From positions 86,802,001-86,866,000 of the forward strand of contig CM077597.1 of the NCBI GenBank assembly GCA_039654915.1: a stretch of DNA of 64,000 nt, read 5' to 3'. The position numbers were made by a program, and so were the translations under genes. Below are positions 11,958 to 22,166 of this stretch, piece after piece; the first letter of the stretch is position 1; the number at the start of each line of letters is the position of its first letter. The notes under the pieces are model-generated. The model was not told the origin of the DNA. It saw only the letters and a list, made by a program, of their open reading frames with translations, and made no database searches. This stretch comes from Aquilaria yunnanensis. Its lineage: Eukaryota; Streptophyta; Magnoliopsida; Malvales; Thymelaeaceae.

Positions 11958-12675
11958 TACATGAGTGGCCTAGTTTCTAAGAAGATCAAATATGGGCACA
12001 CACACACACGATGGCGCTCATAGTAGTGATGAGTTACTTGCATGTCAATCTCGGAAAAATCGGCTTTCGTTGGAAACTTGTCGTGTAGAGCTCGCCAAAC
12101 CAAGATGTTCAGCTTGAGGGGACCTAATTAGCTCCACCCATCGACAAGGGATAACATGCAGTATAATTTTATCCAGCAGCAATGTTGTGTAGGCACCGTT
12201 CCTCGTGTGCAGTACTAAGCCCCCATGCGTTTGAATTGGCGCGCATGTAGAATTGCATTACAAGTTAGAGCAAGAAAATGAACGAAAGAATCCCAATTGA
12301 TGGTAGTGACTAGCTAGGTGGTTGACCCATATCCATAAACTTGCAAATTTGTCAGTGCAAGCGTTCGGAGTGAGAAGCAGCGACGGAAAAAAAAGTCATG
12401 GTGATGCACCTTTAATCAATAACTAGTCGCCATCCTTGATTAGCAATAGTAATTCAAATATGCAATATACATTCTTTCAGAGACAAACAAACCCAAAAGA
12501 ATGAGACTTGAGCGAGAAATAAGTAAAGATAACGCCACACATGGGCAACATTGATTTATTCAAAACAGATAGTTACAAACATGAGGGAACACAAGACAAG
12601 AGATGGGTTGATCATACTTGGGTCTACTTTTATTTAAATCGCCCGAATTTATACATCCCCAGGGCCAACATAGAA
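11958..12675. other. 3' flank of gene 1
   Basis: This stretch has no supported gene. Bases 11958-12165 and 12595-12675 match copy 2 (27778-28072). The intervening stretch of about 420 bp is absent from copy 2. I see no inverted termini, so it is more likely a deletion in copy 2 than an insertion here. It probably includes the 3' untranslated region of the minus-strand gene that ends at 12676. Confidence 0.5.
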
Positions 12676-13636
12676 TTACTCATAAAGAAGGTGTACGGGA
12701 TGATAATGGGGCCCTTTAGCAAGCTGGCGCTTGAAGTGTGCAGTAATGCTCGTTCTCTGGAATACGCTCTCACCGGCGTCCCACTTTGCCTTGATAAGTA
12801 GAGTCTCACCCTCCCTAAAAGAAGTAGAGTCGCAAGCGTGCAGCTTCGAGCAGCTCTTTAATTTACTGTAGATTTCTTCTTCAATGTGTCCTTGTTCACA
12901 CGCAAAACTGAGGAACTCTGCGAAAACCAACTGGACATGTGTACTTTGATGCAGAGTTAGTAGTAGAGCAATGAAAAACCTGTTACATCAGTTGATATGT
13001 GTGTGCGCGTGCGCGTGTATATAACGTTAAGCATTTACGATTATGCGTATGCACCTTCTGGTTGCCATTGATCCAACCAAGGCCGAAGTAGTAGGTTAAA
13101 TTGGTGTCCACTGAGTAGCCCTTGTATATTACATACCCGGACGAGATCAAGCCAGTGGGTTCTGTCGGCAAATCGCAAGCGCAACCGCACTTGTCCTCGG
13201 TTTGGTGTAAGAAAGAAGCCACCTCACCATTTTTAATCACCATGGGGAAAGGCAGGCCGATATACTCAGCGCCGAAAAAATCAAGGTTCCGAACATACTC
13301 GAGTTTGAAGCCGAGATCGTTCCTGAGCAGGACATAGGTGTTCTCTCCATGCTTCTGTGCCTCCAGCGCTTGCATGTCTTCTAGCGTTATTGTGTACTTA
13401 GCGGTGGGAAGCGTTGTGGTTGTGATGGGACTGGGAGACTGAGCCACGGTGACGTTGTCGGCGACGGCTACTGCCGAGACCTTCAGCCGGCGGCTTGCTT
13501 GGTTGTTGTGCTTCATAGCCATTCCCAAAGCCACCGCGGCCGATGGTGCCCCAAATTTTCTCTTCCATCCTGCGAATTGCGGCTTCAGGCTCTTTGCCGA
13601 GCTCATGATTGGGGTGCCCAATACGTTGCACGACAT
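12676..13636 (-). CDS. Jasmonate-induced protein-like gene, paralogue 1 (two coding exons)
   Basis: Exon 1 is 13055-13636 (ATG at 13636) and exon 2 is 12676-12930. The 124-bp phase-0 intron (12931-13054) has a GTGCAT donor and a CATGTCCAG acceptor. The 278-residue product begins MSCNVLGTPI. Residues 11-60 are rich in Ser, Ala, Lys and Arg and end RRLKVSAVAVA, resembling a plastid transit peptide. A linker of about 20 residues follows, then a domain from about 81 to 270 with EYIGLPFPMVIKNGEVASF, a CGCAC cluster (150-154), SGYVIYKG and YYFGLGWINGNQK. The N-terminal 'NVxGTPI' and the order of the Pro-, Gly- and Trp-containing motifs fit the 23-kDa jasmonate-induced protein family, whose biochemical function is unknown. 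That assignment is from memory of the family and is moderate. The reading frame and splicing are well supported because they are conserved in paralogue 2. Confidence 0.75.
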
Positions 13637-13660
13637 CTTCCAGCTTCCTTCAAGTTGTAC

Positions 13661-14618
13661 CTGAAAAGGAAAAAGTTATACTTGATAATGTTTTTTTTAA
13701 TCGGCCAAAAACAATTATTCAAATAAGAATAAAAGTACAAACATAACTTTATGGAAAAGTTATATGAGTAAACTGCCCACTAAAGAGAGAAAAAAACAAA
13801 GCAAAAAAACAACATCCAAACCGGAGAAGACCATATTTTGGACAAGGCTACAAACCCATCTCGCATGCATAGAAACATAGACTTTGTTCGGGAACACTGT
13901 CAGCCTTTAACTTTAGAGGTTGAAAAAGTTATCTAACTGTAATTTTTAACATTAAAATTTGAAAAAACTGTTACAACTATTAATAATTTATTTTAAAATT
14001 TAAATTTAATTTTATACGTTATTTCAAAACCAAGCCATAACTAAATATCCCCACAATCAATTGAATCCGAGAGGTGGGAAAAGCCTTGTCATGTACTTTT
14101 TTGTATGTAATTATTTGAGTTATTTTTCTAAAAATATTTTATGAGCAGGGAAATTATATAAATATATTCCTTTACCAACATTTGAATCTAGAAGATTAAA
14201 TCAGTTTTGAATTACTCAATTTGTCACAAGAAAAAGACAATTTTTTATAGAAATATTAAGAATATTGTGCCACATGAACATAATAAATGGTATGTTTTAT
14301 CATGGTTTCGTTTAACCAAATCTCATATCCATTTAAACATTATGAAAGTGTCACAGCTAATATTAAAAAGTAGATGTGTATGTATATAGAATGATAAAAC
14401 AATATACATATCACATGACGAAATTCAAAACGTGAACGTTCTTGGTATATGATTTTCCTATATTTTTTTTTCGCATGCGTTTTACAGGATATAAAAAGAA
14501 CATAAAATATAAAGTAATCTAAAATTGATCATAAATGTTAGGAGTTATTTGAAGTTTCAAAGAAAACCAAAGGACGAAAGGAAATAATAATGTAACAATG
14601 AATAGTAAGAGATATTAC
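13661..14618 (-). other. Probable 5' UTR intron of paralogue 1
   Basis: On the minus strand a pyrimidine-rich CTTTTTCCTTTTCAG ends 24 bases before the start codon. A matching donor (CG then GTAATATC) lies about 960 bp upstream, just 3' of the TATA box. The same sites occur at the same spacing in paralogue 2 (29043-29999). Transcript data would be needed for certainty. Confidence 0.55.
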
Positions 14619-14663
14619 CGATGAGATTGGGATGGCTGTGGGAAATCCAGGGCATGAATGGTG

Positions 14664-14672
14664 CCTTATATA
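14664..14672 (-). promoter_or_regulatory. TATA box of paralogue 1
   Basis: TATATAAGG on the minus strand lies about 45 bp upstream of the inferred 5' UTR splice donor, which leaves room for a short first non-coding exon. It is identical in paralogue 2. Confidence 0.6.
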
Positions 14673-15094
14673 GGCTTTTCTGCCCACCCAAAAGACAAAC
14701 GGAACCGTGACTCATGGCCCTTGGAAGACAATAACCGGTTATTGGCCACCCGACGACAAACGGTATCGTGCCTCACGCCTGGAGTCAGACAAATTAGGAC
14801 CTTTCAAGCTTCCTTAAATCGATTTCCACGTTCTAGTTTTCTTTTAGTCACAGTATAATAAAGGGTTTAAGTCAGTGATGAATATATAAAAACTAGTAAA
14901 TGCTTATTGTATTTGATTTTTATTCAAATAACTATAATTCTAATTATCTTTTTTAAAATAAATAATATATTTCTTATTAGTTTCACTTTTATATTTTTAC
15001 GTAGTTTTTTATTATAATATTTCTTTAGAACTATTCTCATGTTTGTCATCCACTTTAAAAGATTCTTTGTTGTATTTGATTTTTATTTATTATA

Positions 15095-15095
<1 letters not shown>

Positions 15096-15129
<34 letters not shown>
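15096..15129. repeat. (AAT)n microsatellite
   Basis: About 11 AAT units upstream of gene 1. The orthologous tract in copy 2 is longer (30476-30513). Confidence 0.95.
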
Positions 15130-15132
<3 letters not shown>

Positions 15133-15357
15133 TTCAATGCAGAATAGGCTACAAGTAATACTAGTTGCAAAAGAAAATAATAGAATTTTTTTCGTTTATG
15201 ATAGTAGAGTACCTATAAAAATTCTTCTTCGTACTTTTAATATCTTATCAAAAATTTCAACTTTTCTCTTCTCTGTGTGAAATTAAATTTAATAGTATGC
15301 AACTTATTAAGAAAAGATCTTAGTTTAATTGACATAATAATAATATAAATTTAGAAA

Positions 15358-15858
15358 TGTAATAACCCTCGAAATTAAGAAAAATAAAATTACCAAATTA
15401 CCCTAAATGTAAAAATTACCATTTTACCCTTAAGGGTATGTTTGTAATTTTACCTGTTAATTTAAAAAAAAAATAATACTAATTAAGAATTATTATTCTT
15501 AGATAATTCCTTCAGTGGTTTTTAAGTTAAATTCCAAGCCAGAAGCTCAAAGTCATCTTCTTTAAACTAATGGTGTTTTTGTCCTTTTCCAACTGAGTTT
15601 TGAATGAAAAATATGAGAGTGCCGTTGGATTTTTCTTACGAAAATAAGTCAAAAGAAATCTGTCTCACTTAATTTTGAATTCATTTGATTAGGTTCTAAT
15701 AATTTGGCCTATGCGTGCACAGTTTAAATTAGGTTCATACTTTTGTTGTATAGAATAATTTCTCAACTAACTCTAATCTCTAATTTACAAAGCACACAAG
15801 CACAACACCTCAAGAATATTGAAATTGAAAAATTAATTTATTATCTCCTTGTCTCTAT
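15358..15858 (+). mobile_element. Truncated Tekay 5' LTR in copy 1
   Basis: It starts TGTAATAACCCTCGAAATT after the flank AGAAA, exactly as the complete element A does at 30739. It matches the first 500 bp of that LTR and then stops abruptly at TCTCTAT. The insertion is therefore older than the segmental duplication. Confidence 0.85.
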
Positions 15859-15912
15859 AATAAAATTAATCGCTTGTATAATAAAATGTTTTTTTTTGTG
15901 CCGTTCCAAAAA
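15829..15912 (+). repeat. Inverted repeat at the inter-copy junction, left arm
   Basis: These 84 bp recur in reverse complement at 20111-20196, differing visibly only by one base in a T/A homopolymer. The outer 30 bp are LTR sequence (15829-15858). The inner part, AATAAAATTAATCGCTTG through GTGCCGTTCC, is not LTR. Confidence 0.9.
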
Positions 15913-16871
15913 GTATGAAGGGTTTCTTTTTTAAAATTTTTTTAAATATTTAATTTATCTTATTACCTTTATTTAAATTAAAAAAGGAACGAATGCTTCA
16001 AAACTAATGTGAGTTGGTCTTAGTGGAAATGTCCACCTTAAATATGACATCATGGATGTGATTTCACCACTATGTACACATAAAAAATTCATTTGGGAAA
16101 AGTCTTCACTTCCATCTACACAGTATTGTTAAGAAATTAGTCTTTTCCAGTTAAATAAGATGCCAAAAAAAAAAAGAAAAAAATTACTAAAAAATATGCT
16201 TCCATTTCAGCTATTATAGATATATAAGAATTCATTCTTGAATAAAACAAGTTTTCACTAGTGTGACTGACAATCAAAATTCAGATCTTCATCTGATGAA
16301 GTAGTTTCAATGCATTTTCCTGCCGCTTAGATGACTAAGAGTAATTGAGATACTTAATTATAATTAATTAGAAAATAGAGAGTACATATTAGATTTGTCT
16401 AGAAAATTTTTTTTAACTTAATCCAATTTAATTTAAAATGACTTATTTTTATTTTCACATTTTTCTCCAATATTAATTTCATCTATATTATGTAAATGTA
16501 ATAATTAATTTGAAAGTAAATTTTTATGTTCTTATTAATTTTTTTATGAAATTTCTATTTTTAGGCATTAAAGAAAAAAATTTTATAAAAATTAATAAGA
16601 TTATAAAATTTATATTTTCCAATGAATTATTACACTTAAATAAAATTAACTGCTAAATAAAATTAATTCTAAATAAATATAAAAAATAAATTTAAATTTA
16701 ATTAACTTAAGTTAAAATAAATTGACTTATTTGCACAAGTTAATATTGCCGTTGTAAATCCGAAACCTTTGTGAATCTGCAACTTATATAGTTTGTGAAT
16801 TTTTACACCATCGTCTTCGCTCTAACCAGTTGGCATCAACTTTCTCCAAGTGCAAGTATACCATTGAGGGC
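15913..16871. other. AT-rich spacer without recognised genes
   Basis: I see no coding region. Around 16400-16745 there is a loose inverted repeat of TTAACTTAATCC-like and AACTTAAGTTAAAATAAATT-like sequence, related to 19457-19614. It may be an old MITE. Confidence 0.4.
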
Positions 16872-17209
16872 TGGGGACGCAGCCACCGAGGGACAGGAAC
16901 GTACATAGTGAAGGACAGGGCCCAGAACTTTTAAAATTTTTTATTATACGTAGTTAAATATAAAAATTATAAAAATATTAACATTAGGTCCTTATTTGTA
17001 AATTGTAGAATTAATAACGAACTTTGATGTATTTTATCCTCCTTAAATGTTTTAACTTACAATAACACGAAGGTATGCGAACTTTGAAAACAAAATCAAG
17101 AACCAAGCACCAGCCTTTTACTGGTTAGGGGTTTTAATCACAAATTTGTGATAACTCTAAAAACAGAAACACAAGCGTGCACTATTAACAATGCCAAAAA
17201 AACATCACC

Positions 17210-17793
17210 TATAGGTGAAAGAGTTTGACCCTAACCATGAAATTTGATCCTCTATATTGGGTTAAGGTCAGATTAGTGGATGAAATAAGTAGAATCAAAT
17301 TGACTTGAACCTAACCCGTTTTAAAAAAGTGAAAATTGGGTTAGTTTGGATCAAACCCAAATCAACCCAAAATAACCTAATTCTCCTATTTCTAGCTCAT
17401 TTCTAACCCAAGCCCACCTTTATAATTAACTATTTCTAACCTTCCTAGCCTTAGCCAATTGTCACTCTCAACTCTCACCCTCACCTCACCTTGCTACCTT
17501 TGGCCTTTTGCATGTATGCCGTCCTTCCCTAGCCAAGCAAGTAGTGCTGCCTTGCGCCGCCCTCACGATGTTTTTGCTTGTCTTGCTATAGGAGGTGACT
17601 ATAGGAGGCGACATGGCGGAGAAGTGGTTGTGGATGTCATGTTGAACCAACTCAACCCAACCTTAGCCCAATATTTTCAGGTTAGGTGCCTAATTCGATT
17701 CAAGTTTATGTCAGAAAAATGCAAGCTGTTTATGGGACCAAAAAATCAAATTTGGCCCTGAACCTAACCCAAAACACAATTCTTTCACCCCTA
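17210..17793. mobile_element. Non-autonomous hAT nested in the decayed hAT
   Basis: The left end TATAGGTGAAAGAGTT and the right end (complement TAGGGGTGAAAGAATT) are inverted termini. The flanks ACATCACC (17202-17209) and GCAGCACC (17794-17801) match at 6 of 8 positions, consistent with an old 8-bp duplication. Subterminal AACCCAACC-type repeats resemble those of the hAT at 2522. The open frame at 17459-17761 shows no recognisable protein and is not called as a gene. Confidence 0.7.
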
Positions 17794-18269
17794 GCAGCAC
17801 CACAACACCAACAATCACTTTTGAAAAACCTAATACTAAGCTAATGGTTTCTATTCCAGTTATTTTGTGCAATTGCGATGTTAAGCTTTTTAATTCCAAT
17901 TGATTATAAAGGTGTGCTTGCTTCTCCCAAAAAGTATATTGTGTGAAATATTTTGATAAATATTTCTATTCTTTGCATCTACTTTACCTATTCAAAATTA
18001 TCAATTTTTGTTTTTGGGTTTTAAATTTCTTGCTTGCACTCTTCTAGTGCTCTTGTTCGGTTTTGCATAATAACTAGGGGAGTGAAAGTTTGAGACGGTT
18101 GCACCAGCTTTAGGTTGTGCATGCTACGCTACATTGTTTGCTGAAGGGATGAATCCACTTAGTCTTTTCTTCTTTTCTCTTGTATCCTTCTCTAAGTGTC
18201 ATGATATGGTTCTTTGTAGCCAATTTCAACCTGATCTACTATAGTGGTCAGTTTAGTTTGCCAAAACTA

Positions 18270-18539
18270 CAAATAAATATAAACCTAGTGAAGACCTAAT
18301 TAATCTCTTTGATATCAACTCTATCTGTGCCAATTATCACTTTAAAACGTGTTTTTTTAGCTATGAAAATTGTGAATATCATTTTGAGAAACAAGATGGA
18401 TAATAATTTTCTTGCTGCTTGTCAGCTTTTACATATTGGAAAGGACTTTGCAAAGACTTTCAATATGGATGCAATACTTGTTAATTTCAAAGACTTTAAA
18501 AATGTCGTATTAAATTGTAATTATAAACTTTTGAATTGA
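18270..18539 (+). pseudogene. hAT transposase C-terminal (dimerisation) relic
   Basis: The translated stretch contains FLAMKIVNIILRNKMDNNFL followed by IGKDFAKTFNMDAI and FKDFKN. This matches the end of the hAT dimerisation domain in plant TTF/ZMYM-like transposases (FSAMK.VK..LRNKM...FL). The rest of the transposase is missing or unreadable. Confidence 0.7.
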
Positions 18540-18667
18540 ACTTAATTATTATAGATTTTTTAGTTTTATGCATTTATATGCAACATTATTTGATGTTTTT
18601 TATTATTGATTCTAACTTTGAACATGTTAACAATACCCCCTATGCTTGTATCCTTGCTACATCCCTA

Positions 18668-20110
18668 AGCAGAGAGTTCTAAGAAAAGAAAGGAAAAGAA
18701 ACCAAATTTAAGGCTTATGTTTGGGGTTGAAGAGCAAATCTATCATTGATAGTTTTCTTTTGTTCTAATTTACAACTAAAACTATACTAAGTAGTTGAGC
18801 ACAAATATGCTACCAATTGTTATAGATTGGTAGGGGTTTCTCCAGTTACAGACTACATGTCAGTTTACCTTCATGTTAGAGGAGAGATATGAGCTATTCC
18901 TGACCTGGTTCAAACGTTCCAGCAACTGTCCATTTTGAAGGTCCACCACAAGACCATCATGGAGGCACACAAGATGGCTACTATCTGTTTGCATCTAACT
19001 CCTAACGTTCAATGTTTTCTTTCCTATCTGAGCACCAAAAAGAATTGTTAAAAATGGTGAAGTGTCTGACATAAAAAAAGAGAAATTTTCAGTTTTAGTC
19101 CTGAATTTCTTCACCCAAAACCCTAGCCTCTTGAGTTGTCACATATCCCAGTCTTACCCCAGCCACAGCAAGATACAAATTTTATTTTAGCAAAATGTAA
19201 ATAGACTTGAAAATATTTAGGGCATTTGAAATATAATTTTATTTTGCTAAAATTGAGGAGCTAGTTGGATGAAGGAAGTCTAAATCTAGTATGAGTTGGA
19301 TTTACAGACAAGTTTGTACTATAAAAATTTATAAAATTTCCTATAATATAATTTAACTGACAGTTTGAAAAATGAATAATACCAGTTAACTTTTTGTGTT
19401 CAATCAATACCTGTCGTACAATGTCACATATGTTTCACTATTAATAGCCAATTCATTTTAATTTAAATTAACTTAATTTAAAATAATTTATTTTTATTTT
19501 TATTTTTTTACCCAAAATTTTATTTAAAAACAAATGAAATTAATTTTAGGTAAAAAAGATATAAAAATAAAAATAAATAATGATAAATTAAGTTGACTTA
19601 AGATAAAATAAATTGAGTTGACTTTTTAGTCCATCTAAGAAAAATTCAATATTTTACCTGCTTTGTTCTTGAAAAATCACTAACCAACCAAACTAAATAG
19701 CTCTTTTCGACAAAACTTGACCTTCGTTCCACAAATTATTCGACGGATTAGTTGAGTCATTTGGTATGCACTTATATATTATGATCTTTCAAACTTTGTG
19801 AGCCACGAATGATTGTAGAAAACGTCAAGACCATATCCGACCTTTATTTCCTAAACGAGAAAAAAAAATATAAAAAGATAAAATTTTCCCATTTCAATGG
19901 GTCAAAATTTTGCTAACGATAAAGTTACGACCTTTTGAAAAGGGCAATTACAGGCTAATCATGCCTGTTCAAATTTTTGTGTAAATTTATTGGTTGACAA
20001 AATATTCTTTTAGTACTAGTTTTTATTGCTTATAGATTTTCATGCTTTCTAGAATTTAAAAAAAAAAAAGAGCATAAATTTATTTCTAGTTTCATGCTTT
20101 CTTATAATTT
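18668..20110. other. AT-rich spacer, no gene seen
   Basis: Nothing here supports a gene. A near-palindromic stretch of about 155 bp at 19457-19614 (AATTAACTTAATTTAAAATAA against TAAATTAAGTTGACTTAAG) may be a MITE related to sequence at 16400-16745 and 49300. Confidence 0.4.
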
Positions 20111-20196
20111 ATTTTGGAACGGCACAAAAAAAAAACATTTTATTATACAAGCGATTAATTTTATTATAGAGACAAGGAGATAATAAATTAATTTTA
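20111..20196 (-). repeat. Inverted repeat at the inter-copy junction, right arm
   Basis: Reverse complement of 15829-15912. Its inner part carries about 30 bp of Tekay LTR in minus orientation, joined directly to the LINE 3' region of copy 2. Confidence 0.9.
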
Positions 20197-21912
20197 TCCT
20201 AACTTGTGCAACAACCACTTGGATTTTGTAGCCAACCAGACCAGGAGCATCTAGCTTTTGAAGACCTACTAGTAACCTAAAGAAAAGATAAAGCTTGAAT
20301 TTCATCTGGTAGGTTTAAGGACCTGGAATTTGCCTTGTTGTGCACCACTTGATTTCTTTGTTTCCACAAAACCCACTTCATTGTAAATTTGATTGCTTCC
20401 CATACCTTACATTGAGACTTGCTTAATAGATGCGTGTTGGCTTCTATAAGGACTTTGCTGATATCCAGACCTAAAAAATTCCCAAACTGCCACTATGCCC
20501 AGACACGATTGCAGATCTACCATGAAGAAGAACATCTAACCAAGCAATGCTCTATCGATCCAATTGTACCCAAAGATAAATATTGTTGGCTGGAACACCT
20601 CTTTGAAGCAAACTGACTTTGGCTGGTAACTTCTGCTGTAATGTTCTCTAGATAAATATGTTAGCCTTCCGCAGAACCCAGGTGTTCAACCTGGTTGGTT
20701 GACTGGAAGACTGTGTATGGAAACAAGCAATATCGATCAATCTCACCAAAGCATTAATTGAATTTGTTGTTTTCGTCAAGCTCCCGTCTCCAATTGTCTT
20801 GTTGATTTTTTAGCACCTACATATTATTTATAGCATTTTTCAGCCTTTGAAGTTCGTCTTACTCGCACCCACTTAAGTCTCTAACCCACCTCAACTCCCA
20901 AGATCAGATAACATCTAACCAGTTTCCATGATCTCTTACAGACCCATCATTTCTCATTCTAGATAAAAAGAAACACGAACAAATTTCTTTGATTTTTCTT
21001 TCATACTTCTAGGCATTATTCCATAAGCTAACACCCTCCCTACATCCTACTACCCGTCTAAAAGAAGAGGAAATGAAAACCCCTAGCTTATCCATATATA
21101 ACCCAGCCTTTATTATGTTCCCCAAAACACCAGCCGAACACTTTTCTCCTCCACTCCAACTTAAATTACCTTCATCCTCATAGATATTTTTAATGACTTA
21201 GGCCCAGAAAGCATCTTTTTCAACACTAAAACACCACCACTATTTACCTAACAAGGACAAATTTTTCCCTCTTAAACTCCCTGTACTCAAGCCCCCATTT
21301 TTTTTTCTTTTCATAACAATTTTTAAGCCATTGACCTACCTCCCCCTTGAACCCCCAAAAGAATTGGCTCTCAAGATTTTTTAGGACACTCAGAGGGGCA
21401 TGGAACAAAGATAGGAAGTATAGAGCCGGACTTTCAAGCATAGGTTTAACCAGGGTCAGCCTTCCTCCAACAGATAATAATCTGGATTTCTAGGCTATAA
21501 GCTTCAAGTCAAAATTTTCCATCACATCCTTCCATGCTACCACCAAATTCATGTTTGAACCAATAAGCAAGCCAATATATGTGAATGGACGTTTGCCAGC
21601 CGAGCATCTGACAAACTCGGCGAAGGATGGTACTTCCCAAAGGCTAACTCCAACACTAATGATCTTTCTTTTACTCAAGTTTATCTTCAGTTCTGAAGAA
21701 AACTAAAAACACTTCATCAAGTATAATAAATTAACAATGTTTGATTCTGACTGGCTACCAAAAAGAGAACATCATCCGCGTATTAAAGGCGGGAGATTGA
21801 CAGCTTCCCATTTCTAACCGAGAAACCCTTGTAAACCCCGTCCCATGGCCTTAACCAACATTATATTTAGTGCTTTAGTTGCAATTAGAAACAAGAAAAG
21901 GAGACAACAGAC
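20197..21912 (-). pseudogene. LINE copy 2, ORF2 C-terminal part
   Basis: On the minus strand, YADD codons lie at 21771-21782, then the post-palm block at 21490-21678 (TYIGLLIGSN), then SLFHAPLSVLKNLESQFFWG (21244-21441). A zf-RVT region and a C-terminal segment reading MKWVLWKQRNQVVHN follow at about 20330-20380. Several frameshifts separate these blocks. The LINE loses its 3' end at 20197, where the inverted-repeat arm begins, and no poly(A) tail is seen. Confidence 0.75.
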
Positions 21913-22166
21913 TGTTGGAGTATTGACAGAGCAAGAAGAAACTTGTTGAGCAAACAATGCATAGACTCGTACTTTTTTTTTTTTTACTGAAGACTCCACC
22001 CTTTAAATAGGTTTACATTAACAACTGAGAGTTCCTAACACCAAGACTTCTTTAGCTAACAAATAGCTACTGACTCAACTTAATTAAAACACTATCACTA
22101 TCATAGCTGAAGATAAGACACTTATCTAAGACTAATGACACGCATACTTTGAATCAATCTTCAACA
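21913..22166 (-). repeat. Copia 3' LTR
   Basis: The 3' LTR in element orientation. The polyprotein stop codon (22154-22156) lies 13 bp inside it. Confidence 0.95.

Larger units (their letters stand above)
1..15858. repeat. Segmental duplication, copy 1
   Basis: This block aligns collinearly with about 20461-31220. The shared order is LINE (minus), jasmonate-induced-like gene (minus), AT-rich upstream DNA with an AAT microsatellite, then the start of a Tekay LTR. Compared with copy 2 it carries an extra hAT (2522-3971) and an extra tract 4237-11957 that includes a CACTA. It lacks the copia element found in copy 2. Similarity breaks at 15858, inside the LTR. The left end lies outside the window. 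Similarity was judged by eye and is high throughout. Confidence 0.9.
16872..18667 (+). mobile_element. Decayed hAT transposon with transposase C-terminus
   Basis: The left end TGGGGACGCAGCCA and the right end (complement TAGGGATGTAGCAA) form degenerate inverted termini of the 'GGGGCGGAGCCA' kind seen in plant hAT elements with TTF-type transposases. A hAT dimerisation-domain relic lies about 130 bp inside the right end, the expected position. A second hAT is nested at 17210-17793. No clear 8-bp target duplication remains. Confidence 0.55.

Noticed and set aside
13449..13726. Plus-strand frames over the jasmonate-induced-like gene
   Set aside because: Antisense shadows of a minus-strand exon whose frame, splice sites and paralogue conservation are far better supported.
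17459..17761. 100-codon open frame in the spacer
   Set aside because: It lies wholly inside a 584-bp hAT element, is built partly from subterminal repeats and shows no recognisable domain.
19457..19614. Near-palindromic AT-rich stretch as a definite MITE
   Set aside because: Arms are low-complexity, and no target duplication or empty site could be found, so it is only mentioned as a possibility.
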